From assembly GCA_003451595.1 (NCBI GenBank), contig DMDA01000002.1, positions 195,044 to 224,629 on the forward strand: a stretch of DNA of 29,586 nt. The letters are read 5' to 3'. Below are positions 1 to 6,605 of the stretch, piece after piece. This DNA is from Chloroflexota bacterium (lineage in GTDB: Bacteria; Chloroflexota; Anaerolineae; Caldilineales; Caldilineaceae). The translations under genes were made by a program, and so were the position numbers. The notes under the pieces were generated by a model that saw nothing but the letters and a program-made list of their open reading frames with translations, searched no databases and was not told where the DNA came from. Positions within the stretch are counted from its first letter, which is position 1. Every line of letters begins with the position of its first letter.

Positions 1-756
1 CTGGTAATCACGAGCAAGGTCGGCTTTCGGATGCGCGAAGGCGTCAACGGCGAGGGGTTGAACCGCCGCCACATCCTGCGCGAGGTCGAGGATAGCCTGC
101 GGCGCCTGGGCACCGACCGCATCGACGTCTACTTCTGCCATCGCTTCGACCCGGCGACGCCGATGGAAGAGACGCTGGCGGCGCTCGACACGCTGGTGCA
201 GCAGGGCAAAATCCTCTATCCGGCGGTGAGCAACTGGGCGGCGTGGCAGATTGCCAAAGCGCTGGGCTTGTCGGCGTTGAACGGATGGGCGCGCTTTGCC
301 GTGATGCAGCCGATGTACAACCTCACGAAGCGCCAGGCCGAGGTTGAGCTGCTGCCGCTCGCTGCATCCGAAGGGCTGGGCGTGATCCCCTACAGCCCGC
401 TCGGTGGCGGTTTGCTGACGGGCAAGTACGGCGTTAGCCAGCGTCCTGCCAGCGGGCGATTGGTCGAGAACGCCATGTACCAGAAGCGCTACGGCGATGA
501 AATGCACTACGTCGTGGCGGAACGCTTTACCGCCTACGCACAGACGCATGGCCTCCATCCGGCGACGTTGGCGGTGGCGTGGGTGATGAGCCATCCGGCC
601 GTGACCGCGCCGATCATCGGGGCGCGCAATCTGGCGCAACTAGAAGCATCGCTGGCTGCCGCCGAAATTGAGATGTCGACGGTCTGGCGTGCGGAAATCT
701 CTGCATTATCGGTTGAACCCCCTCCCGCCACCGACCGCAGCGAAGAGAAAGCATAA
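1..756 (+). CDS. Aldo/keto reductase, C-terminal part (5' truncated by window edge)
   Basis: NAD(P)H-dependent oxidoreductase of the aldo/keto reductase TIM-barrel family. The frame is already open at base 1 and reads VITSKVG there. This matches the family strand that carries the active-site Lys, so roughly the first 80-100 residues lie upstream of the window; the ATG at 31 is internal. The next strand, IDVYFCHRFDP, matches the family segment with the catalytic His. Later, VIPYSPLGGGLLTGKYG and the C-terminal APIIGARNLAQLEASL are the typical AKR cofactor-binding strands. The gene stops at TAA 754-756, only 7 bp before the thioesterase gene, so the two are probably cotranscribed. The substrate cannot be told from sequence. 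The family call is firm; the specific role is unknown. Confidence 0.9.
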   Translation: MVITSKVGFRMREGVNGEGLNRRHILREVEDSLRRLGTDRIDVYFCHRFDPATPMEETLAALDTLVQQGKILYPAVSNWAAWQIAKALGLSALNGWARFAVMQPMYNLTKRQAEVELLPLAASEGLGVIPYSPLGGGLLTGKYGVSQRPASGRLVENAMYQKRYGDEMHYVVAERFTAYAQTHGLHPATLAVAWVMSHPAVTAPIIGARNLAQLEASLAAAEIEMSTVWRAEISALSVEPPPATDRSEEKA

Positions 757-763
757 GCGAGTC

Positions 764-1246
764 ATGATCAAACAACCCAACAGCCACAATTGCTTTGTCT
801 GCGGCGTCAAGAACGCCGCCGGCGTCCATGTCCGATTCTACGAGACCGTCAATGCCGAGGGCGTTGGCGAGGTCGTTGCCCGCTTCACCGGCCAGCCCTA
901 TCATCAGGGCTATCCAAACCGCATGCACGGCGGCGTGATCACGGGCATCCTCGACGAGACGATCGGGCGCGCCGTCAACATTGGCGAGGGCGAAGACCCG
1001 TCGACGTGGGGCGTCACTGCCGAGCTGACGGTGCGCTTCCGCAAGCCGGTGCCGCTCGGCGTCGAGCTGGAGGCGCGCGGACGCATCACCCGCGACATTC
1101 ATCATCTCTTCGAGGGCGACGGCGAAATCTACCTGCCCGACGGCACGGTCGCTGCATCCGCCCACGGCAAGTACATCCGCCTCAAGCTCGACACCATCGC
1201 CGACGCCGAACCGGAGGACTTGGGGTGGAGAGTGTATGAGGACTAG
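764..1246 (+). CDS. Hotdog-fold acyl-CoA thioesterase-like protein (PaaI type)
   Basis: A 160-residue single-domain hotdog protein, the usual size for PaaI/YbgC-like thioesterases that hydrolyse acyl-CoA or related thioesters in the cytoplasm. The N-terminal NCFVCGVKN, the central RMHGGVITGILDETIGRA helix (HGG plus the acidic residue of the active-site helix) and TAELTVRFRKPVPLG are hallmark segments. I chose ATG 764 because homologous sequence starts there and because it lies just after the upstream stop. The longer reading from 668 would overlap the reductase gene with unrelated sequence. The stop codon is followed at once by the purine repeat arm. The actual thioester substrate is unknown. 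Confidence 0.88.
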   Translation: MIKQPNSHNCFVCGVKNAAGVHVRFYETVNAEGVGEVVARFTGQPYHQGYPNRMHGGVITGILDETIGRAVNIGEGEDPSTWGVTAELTVRFRKPVPLGVELEARGRITRDIHHLFEGDGEIYLPDGTVAASAHGKYIRLKLDTIADAEPEDLGWRVYED

Positions 1247-1427
1247 AAGATTGAGAGATTGAGAGATTGAGAGATTGAGAGATTGAGAGATTGAGAGATT
1301 GAGAGATTGGAGATTAGGAGATTGAGAGATTGGAGATTGGAGACTGGAGATTGACGTGTTCCAGTCGCTCAATCGCTCAATCGCTCAGTCGCTTAATCTC
1401 CTAATCTCCAATCTCCAATCTCAAGAC
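1247..1427. repeat. GATTGAGA/GATTGGA repeat hairpin element, copy 1
   Basis: The element starts directly after the thioesterase stop codon. It has about six tandem copies of an 8-mer (GATTGAGA), then 7-mer GATTGGA-type units up to about 1354. A short spacer follows, and then a pyrimidine arm (1359-1427) built from CAATCGCT and CTCCAAT units, which is the approximate reverse complement of the first arm. The RNA could fold into a long imperfect hairpin. It fills the whole gap before the E1 gene, ending 3 bp before its ATG. Related arms occur at 2329-2450, 2982-3035 and 24976-25070. Confidence 0.9.
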
Positions 1428-1429
1428 TT

Positions 1430-3508
1430 ATGTCCACTAATTCTTTGACCGAACGCTTCTACGCGCAGATGCAGCTTATCCGGCGCACGGAGCAGACCTT
1501 TTTTGACCTCTACAGTCGCGGCCTGATGGCGGGGACGGTGCACACCTCGATTGGACAAGAGGCGTGCGCAGTCGGCGTGGTCAATGCACTGGATCGCGCT
1601 GGCGATGTGATCTTTTCCAGCCATCGCGCCCACGGACACTTTCTGGCGTATTGCGACGACGTGGAGGGGCTGGTCGCCGAGTTGCTGGGACGGCGCAGCG
1701 GCGTCGTCGGCGGCATCGGCGGCACGCAGCATCTGCACACGCGCAATCTCTACACCAACGGCGTGCAGGGTGGCATCGTCCCCAACGCCGTGGGCGCCGC
1801 CTTTGCCGAAAAGCACAAACAGAGCGGCGCCATCGTCACCGTCTTTCTGGGCGACGGCACGCTGGGGCAGGGCGTCGTCTATGAGAGCATGAACGTGGCG
1901 TCGCTGTGGTCGTTGCCGTTGCTCTTTGTGCTGGAGGACAATCAGTACGCGCAGAGTACGCACCGCCGCGACGAGCACGCCGGGGCGCTGGCGCAGCGAG
2001 CGCAGCCCTTCGGCATCGAATGCGCCGAAATCGAGGCAGACGATGTCTTTGCCGTCTACGCCGCTGCGCAGCACGCCGTGGCGCACGTGCGCAGCCAGAA
2101 TCGCCCCTTTTTTCTCACCCTGCACACTTACCGCCTGGCGCCGCACAGCAAAGGCGATGACACACGCAGCGCCGAAGAGCTACAACGTTACTGGGCGCGC
2201 GACCCGCTGGCGCGCCTCGCCGCTGCCCTGCCCGACGCGCAGCGCAACGTCATCGACGCAGCCATTGAAGCGCGGCTCGCAGATGGAGTCACAACAGCGT
2301 TGGCAGATGAGATGGCAGGATCATGCGATCGGGAGATTCGAGATTCGAGATTGGAGATTAGCGCACACCACTCGCCCACTCGCCCATTCGCCCAATCTCG
2401 CAATCTCCAATCTCCAGTCTCCAATCTCCAGTCTCCAATCTCCTACCTCGAAAGCCTCCGCCAATCCCTGCACGACATCCTGGCACAGGACGCCACCACC
2501 GTCGTGCTGGGCGAAGATATCCTCGACCCTTACGGCGGCGCGTTCAAGGTGACAAAAGGGCTGTCCACGCGCTTTCCCGACCGTGTGCGCACGACGCCGA
2601 TCTGTGAGGCGACGATTGTGGGCATGAGCGTAGGCATGGCGCTGCGCGGGTTGCGTCCCATCGCCGAGATCATGTTTGGCGACTTTGTGGCGCTCGCCGC
2701 CGACCAGATCGTCAACCATGCCGCCAAGTATCCGGCGATGTACAACGGCCAGGTCGCTGTCCCGCTGGTGATCCGCACACCGATGGGCGGCGGGCGCGGC
2801 TACGGCCCCACCCACAGCCAGTCGCTCGAACGACTCTTCTTCGGCATCCCCCATCTCAAGATCGTGGCCGCCTCGCATCTGCACGATGCCGGCGCGCTGC
2901 TGCGTCAAGCCGTCGCCGACCCGGAGCCGGTGATTTTTGTGGAGCACAAGCTGTTGTATCCGATGGGGTTGGTGCGTGGAGAAAGTGGGAAATTAAGAGA
3001 TTGGGAGGCTGAGAGATTGGAGATTGAAGATTGGTGGCGTGCGGCGGATGGCGTCGTGCAGGTGGCGGAGGCGGTGGATCGGAGCGGGTATCCAGTGGCG
3101 CTGGCGCGCAATTATGGCGACGGCGCCGCGCCCGACGTCACGGTGATTGCCTACGGCGGGATGAGCCGGCTGCTGATTCCCCTGCTGACCGAGATGGCGG
3201 CGGAAGAGATTCGTGTGTTGGCTTGTCTACCGGCGTGTATCAGCCCGCTGGACGCAGCGCCGCTGGCATGGGCGGCGGCGCAGAGTGGACGGGTGCTCGT
3301 GGCCGAGGAAAGCCCGGTCGCGTTCGGTTGGGGCGCAGAGGTGGCGGCGCAACTACACGCCCAGGTTGGCGACCATCTGCACGCGCCGGTCGTGCGCATC
3401 GGCGCTGCGCCAACCGTCATCCCGGCGGCGAAAGCGCTGGAGGACGCGGTGCTGCCTTCGCAGGCAATGCTCACAGCCGCGCTCTTTGATCTTCTCGCCA
3501 CCACTTGA
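1430..3508 (+). CDS. Fused E1 alpha-beta component of a 2-oxoacid (pyruvate/acetoin-type) dehydrogenase
   Basis: Thiamine-diphosphate-dependent E1, which decarboxylates a 2-oxoacid (or cleaves acetoin) and reductively acylates a lipoyl domain. Residues about 1-295 are E1 alpha: HTSIGQEA, SSHRAHGHFL, GGIGGTQHLH, and the ThDP/Mg motif with GDG at 141-143 and Asn171. Residues about 342-692 are E1 beta: VVLGEDI, PICEATIVGMSVGMAL, ADQIVNHAAKY, and the C-terminal VLVAEES. Alpha and beta are usually separate genes of about 330 codons each; here they form one 692-aa chain. The linker (about 300-342) and a loop in beta (about 519-536) are encoded by the GATTGGA repeat. There is no Shine-Dalgarno, because repeat sequence runs up to the ATG. 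The gene is followed 15 bp later by the lipoyl-acyltransferase chimera, its likely partner. No E3 gene is in the window. The substrate is not determined. Confidence 0.9.
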   Translation: MSTNSLTERFYAQMQLIRRTEQTFFDLYSRGLMAGTVHTSIGQEACAVGVVNALDRAGDVIFSSHRAHGHFLAYCDDVEGLVAELLGRRSGVVGGIGGTQHLHTRNLYTNGVQGGIVPNAVGAAFAEKHKQSGAIVTVFLGDGTLGQGVVYESMNVASLWSLPLLFVLEDNQYAQSTHRRDEHAGALAQRAQPFGIECAEIEADDVFAVYAAAQHAVAHVRSQNRPFFLTLHTYRLAPHSKGDDTRSAEELQRYWARDPLARLAAALPDAQRNVIDAAIEARLADGVTTALADEMAGSCDREIRDSRLEISAHHSPTRPFAQSRNLQSPVSNLQSPISYLESLRQSLHDILAQDATTVVLGEDILDPYGGAFKVTKGLSTRFPDRVRTTPICEATIVGMSVGMALRGLRPIAEIMFGDFVALAADQIVNHAAKYPAMYNGQVAVPLVIRTPMGGGRGYGPTHSQSLERLFFGIPHLKIVAASHLHDAGALLRQAVADPEPVIFVEHKLLYPMGLVRGESGKLRDWEAERLEIEDWWRAADGVVQVAEAVDRSGYPVALARNYGDGAAPDVTVIAYGGMSRLLIPLLTEMAAEEIRVLACLPACISPLDAAPLAWAAAQSGRVLVAEESPVAFGWGAEVAAQLHAQVGDHLHAPVVRIGAAPTVIPAAKALEDAVLPSQAMLTAALFDLLATT
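2329..2450. repeat. GATTGGA/CTCCAAT repeat hairpin, in-frame inside E1 fusion
   Basis: A purine arm (GAGATTCGAGATTGGAGATTA type, 2334-2360) is followed by a GC-rich loop with CGCCCACT/CGCCCATT units and a pyrimidine arm of CTCCAATCTCCAGT units (2390-2445). It lies inside the E1 reading frame, exactly between the alpha and beta domains. The pyrimidine arm is translated as repeats of SNLQSPI and the purine arm as RDSRLEI. It has the same architecture as the intergenic copy at 1247-1427. Confidence 0.9.
2982..3035. repeat. GATTGGA-type purine arm, in-frame inside E1 beta domain
   Basis: A run of AGATTGGGAGGCTGAGAGAT- and TGGAGATTGAAGATTGG-like units within the E1 beta part, translated as roughly LRDWEAERLEIEDW (residues about 523-536). 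It sits in the loop after the EHKLLYPMG segment. Ordinary E1 beta proteins have only a short connection there before the strand that reads VTVIAYGG here. No matching pyrimidine arm is visible, so this copy looks like a half-element. Confidence 0.75.
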
Positions 3509-3523
3509 TTGAACGAGGAACGT

Positions 3524-4747
3524 ATGAGTCAATTCGTCGCAATCTACCTGCCCCAATCCGGCCCCAACGACACCACAGCCACGCTCATCGAATGGACAAA
3601 GGCAGCCGGCGATCACGTCGGTCGTGGTGAGATCGTCGCTGTGGCGGAGACCACCAAGAGCGTCTTCGAGATCGAGGCGCCGCAAACCGGCTATCTCTAT
3701 CCGTTGGCGGAGAGCGGGCAGGAAGTTGAGGTTGGCGCTGTGATCGCTGCGGTGAGTGAAACCGCCGCGTCCCTCGCGGCTGCGCAGGCATGGCTGGCGG
3801 CGCAGGAAAGCCAAGCCGCACGCCGCGCGACAGCACCCACGCAGCCGCCAGCTGCGGCTGAGATGCGCAAGCCCGCCACCAAAAAAGCCGAACTCCTGGC
3901 GCAGCGCCATCAGATCGACCTGACGCAGGTGCCCGCCGCCGGCGACCGCATCACTGAGGCGGATGTGCTGGCGTATGTGGAAGGGGCGAGCGGCGAGCAG
4001 CGAGCGGCGGAACCCAAGCCGTCCACCTCCCCACTTCCCCATCATCCCAATGACCAACTACGCGACCTGGTCGATGACCGTTACCCCACTGCACACATCC
4101 AGCGATTGTTGATCATAGGTGGGGGCAACGGCGCCGTGCAGATCATCGACGCGCTGACGCGCATTCCGCACCAACGCGCCGTGGCGATCATGGACGACAA
4201 CGCGGCGCTGCACGGCAAGACGGTGGCCGGTGTGCCTGTAATTGGCGCCATTGACGCCGCGCGGGCTGGGGAGTTGCTGGCATCGGGCGCGATCGACGCC
4301 GCCGTGATCTCGGTGAGCACGAGCATTCCGTTCCGCGAACGCGTCTTCGCCGCCTGGAAAGCACAAGGCATCCGCTTTGCCAACGTGATCCATCCCAGCG
4401 CGGTCGTGGGCATCAACGTGGCGTGGGGCGAGGGAAACGTCGTCATGGCCTTCTGTCACTTCGGCGCGTGCGCCACAGTGGGCGACAACAACTTCCTCAG
4501 CGCGTATTGCAGCATCGAACATCACTGCGTGTTGGGCAGCCATTGCAGCTTTGGTCCAGGGGTGGTCACGTCGAGCCGCGTGCACATCGGCGACCGCGTG
4601 CGCTTTGGCACGGGCATCTTCATCGAGCCGGGCGTCGTCATTGGCGCCGATAGCGTGATCGCGTCGGGGCTGGCGATAGCACAACATATCCCGGAGCGTT
4701 CGCTGCTCAAGGCGAAGCTCAGCTACACGATGCGCAGGCGGGAATGA
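3524..4747 (+). CDS. Lipoyl domain - E3-binding domain - NeuD/PglD-type acyltransferase fusion
   Basis: 407 aa. Residues about 1-80 form a lipoyl domain with the lipoylatable Lys45 in AETTKSV. Residues about 115-155 match a peripheral (E1/E3) subunit-binding domain (KKAELLAQRHQIDL, PAAGDRITEADVLAYV). Residues about 178-407 match NeuD/PglD sugar O/N-acyltransferases: an N-terminal Rossmann-like part (RLLIIGGGNGAVQIIDAL, AIMDDNAALHGKTVAGVPVIG), then hexapeptide turns of a left-handed beta-helix. SIEHHC places His333 at the family's catalytic His. The normal E2 catalytic core with its HxxxDG motif is absent. ATG 3524 follows GAGGA and is preferred to the TTG at 3509. It is the second gene of the operon with E1. 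Inference: the acyl group made by E1 may pass through the lipoyl arm to CoA or a sugar. Confidence 0.87.
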   Translation: MSQFVAIYLPQSGPNDTTATLIEWTKAAGDHVGRGEIVAVAETTKSVFEIEAPQTGYLYPLAESGQEVEVGAVIAAVSETAASLAAAQAWLAAQESQAARRATAPTQPPAAAEMRKPATKKAELLAQRHQIDLTQVPAAGDRITEADVLAYVEGASGEQRAAEPKPSTSPLPHHPNDQLRDLVDDRYPTAHIQRLLIIGGGNGAVQIIDALTRIPHQRAVAIMDDNAALHGKTVAGVPVIGAIDAARAGELLASGAIDAAVISVSTSIPFRERVFAAWKAQGIRFANVIHPSAVVGINVAWGEGNVVMAFCHFGACATVGDNNFLSAYCSIEHHCVLGSHCSFGPGVVTSSRVHIGDRVRFGTGIFIEPGVVIGADSVIASGLAIAQHIPERSLLKAKLSYTMRRRE

Positions 4748-4839
4748 TGTACGCTCAGTGGCTCGAAACCGAACGTCGCACGGCAGGCTTCTGACCTGCG
4801 CCAGATGTGCGTTGACGCACCTATCAGCATCGTGTGGAT

Positions 4840-4881
4840 AGGCGGTGGTAAGTGTGCGGCAGGCGGTGGTAAGTGTGCGGC
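4840..4881. repeat. Two exact tandem copies of a 21-bp unit
   Basis: The unit AGGCGGTGGTAAGTGTGCGGC occurs at 4840-4860 and again, identical, at 4861-4881. It lies in the 213-bp gap between two convergent genes (3524-4747 on plus, 4961-5326 on minus). The rest of this gap shows only a weak 5-bp stem near 4783-4799 (GCAGG/CCTGC) and no coding signal. Probably a recent slippage duplication. Confidence 0.8.
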
Positions 4882-4960
4882 AACGGACAGCACCCCGCAA
4901 CGCGGGAGCGCGCTGGCGGCGAACAGTGCCTCCCAGGTATGGGCGTAGTGTCGGCGTCGG

Positions 4961-5326
4961 CTACATTGCCACGACAAAGGCGACGGCGTGCGTGCGATCG
5001 TGGCTGAGGCTGAGCGACCAGGTGCTCAGGCCAAGATTAACGGCGATGGACGCCGCTGCGCCGTGCAGAAGCAGGTGCGGCGCACCGCTTGCTGCCCGCA
5101 GCACCTCGATGTCTGTCCAGACGACGCCGTTGCGCCACACGCCGGTGCCTAGTGTCTTGGCGACGGCTTCTTTGGCAGCAAAGCGAACCGCCAGTGACTC
5201 GACGCGCTGGCGGCAGCATGTCAATTCGCCTTCGGTGTAAACGCGCGTCAGAAAGCGCTCCCCATATGCTTCGATGGCGGCGCGCACACGTGCGATTTCG
5301 ATGAGGTCAACCCCGGTGTGCAACAT
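4961..5326 (-). CDS. acpS: Holo-[acyl-carrier-protein] synthase
   Basis: Transfers the 4'-phosphopantetheine arm from CoA to the conserved Ser of acyl carrier protein, activating it for fatty-acid synthesis. At 121 aa it has the standard AcpS size. It shows GVDLIEI at the N-terminus (Asp7, Mg ligand), RFAAKEAVAK (AKE at 51-53, second Mg ligand Glu53), a GAPHLLLHG strand and the closing LSLSHDRTHAVAFVV. ATG 5324-5326 follows GAGGAAG. The start overlaps the 3' end of the upstream M16 gene by 20 bp, so translation is probably coupled. It is last in this minus-strand operon and convergent with the acyltransferase chimera. Confidence 0.95.
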   Translation of the reverse strand: MLHTGVDLIEIARVRAAIEAYGERFLTRVYTEGELTCCRQRVESLAVRFAAKEAVAKTLGTGVWRNGVVWTDIEVLRAASGAPHLLLHGAAASIAVNLGLSTWSLSLSHDRTHAVAFVVAM

Positions 5327-6605
5327 CTTCCTCAGCGCCCATCATGTCAGGCCCGGCCGTTACGACCACGCACGCAGCTGGCCGCAAGAAGCGCGCGGCC
5401 ACGCGCTGCACATCCGCTGCCGTCACGCTGTTGATTAGCGACGGGTAACGCTGGAGATAATCCAACCCCAACCCGTACCACTCCATATTCAGCAGCGTTG
5501 ACGCCACGCCTTCATTTGTTTCCAACGTCAGTGGCACGATGCCGGTCAAATAAGCCTGGCTATCGGCTAGCTCTTCGGCGTCGACACTCTCGCTGCCCAG
5601 GCGTTCAAATTCAGCCAGGATGCTGTCAACGGCGGCGTCCACATCGTCGGGATTGACGCCGGCGGAGGCAAACCAGACGCCGTCTTCCTGTTCGGCGACG
5701 ACGGCGCTGTAGCTGTAATAGGCCAGGCCCTGCTCTTCGCGCACGCGTTCCCCCAACCGTCCCATCATCCCGAACTGACCGAGAATGCAGTTGGCAACGC
5801 GCACATTGTAAAACTCAGGATCGGCGCGTCGCACACCATAAGCTCCGATCACGATGTCGCTCTGCACCTTGCCCGGCATTGACACGTGCACATGCTCACC
5901 GGCAGCCCGGCGCGCCTGGGCAATGGCCGGCGGTGCGTTCACAGCGGTGCGCCAGTCGCCAAAATGGGCGGCGATCGTATCCACTACATGCTGCGCCTCC
6001 ACAGCACCGGCGATTGCCAACACTGCGCCCTGTGGCGAAAAATTGCGTGCATGGAAGTCCACCAGGTCTTGACGCGTCAGGGCGCTCACTGTCTCCTGAT
6101 AGCCATCGAGGGCGCGACCGTAGGGATGTTCTCGGCCAAAGAGCGTCTCGTGGAAGCGTCGCGCCGCAACGCTGGCTGTATCTTGCTCGCGCTCCAGGAT
6201 GCCAACCAGTTTGATCTGGCGCAAGCGTTCGATGTGCTCCGGCGGAAATGTCGGGCGCTGCAGCAAGTCGGCCAGCACTTTCAGTAGATCGTCAAAATCT
6301 TCCGCCAGGGAGGTAATGCCGAAGTCGGTGCTGTGTGTGTCCGCTGCGACCGTCAGCGACGCACCAATATTCTCGACTGCGGCATTGAAGGCATCGTAGT
6401 CGAACTGCGCACTACCGCGCGTCAACATGCCGGCGACAAAAGCGGCCAAGCCCGCCTGGACGGGGCTTTCCTGCACAGCGCCGACGCGTAGGGATCCCTG
6501 CAGAACAGCCACCGGCGAGGCGTGATTCTCGCGCACAAGGATCGTCAGGCCGTTGGGCAGCATCGTGCGCACGATGGTTTCGGGCGAGGGCAGGGCGTGC
6601 ATCAT
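5307..6605 (-). CDS. M16 (pitrilysin/insulinase) family homologue without the zinc motif
   Basis: 432 aa, with the two-lobe M16 arrangement expected at this size. It opens with TMLPNGLTILVRENHASPVAVLQGSLRVGA. Where an active M16 peptidase has HxxEH (as in its neighbour), this protein reads AGLAAFVAGMLTRGS, so zinc cannot be bound. In two-subunit M16 proteases one partner is catalytic and the other is an inactive subunit that helps form the chamber, and this gene fits the second role. It overlaps the upstream active M16 gene by 4 bp (ATGA arrangement), which argues for coupled, stoichiometric synthesis. No signal peptide is evident, so it is probably cytoplasmic. Confidence 0.9.
   Translation of the reverse strand: MMHALPSPETIVRTMLPNGLTILVRENHASPVAVLQGSLRVGAVQESPVQAGLAAFVAGMLTRGSAQFDYDAFNAAVENIGASLTVAADTHSTDFGITSLAEDFDDLLKVLADLLQRPTFPPEHIERLRQIKLVGILEREQDTASVAARRFHETLFGREHPYGRALDGYQETVSALTRQDLVDFHARNFSPQGAVLAIAGAVEAQHVVDTIAAHFGDWRTAVNAPPAIAQARRAAGEHVHVSMPGKVQSDIVIGAYGVRRADPEFYNVRVANCILGQFGMMGRLGERVREEQGLAYYSYSAVVAEQEDGVWFASAGVNPDDVDAAVDSILAEFERLGSESVDAEELADSQAYLTGIVPLTLETNEGVASTLLNMEWYGLGLDYLQRYPSLINSVTAADVQRVAARFLRPAACVVVTAGPDMMGAEEDVAHRG

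Noticed and set aside
1252..1310. Tandem GATTGAGA array as a possible CRISPR
   Set aside because: The unit is 8 bp with no spacers of constant length and no cas genes nearby; it is a simple tandem repeat arm of a hairpin element.
614..1372. Minus-strand ORF of 252 codons rich in SISQSLNL repeats
   Set aside because: It is the antisense of the thioesterase gene plus translated repeat arm. The plus strand has clear family motifs there.
2321..2947. Minus-strand ORF across the E1 linker and beta domain
   Set aside because: It arises because the repeat heptamer has no stops in any frame and the GC-rich gene has few antisense stops. The plus-strand product has intact E1 motifs.
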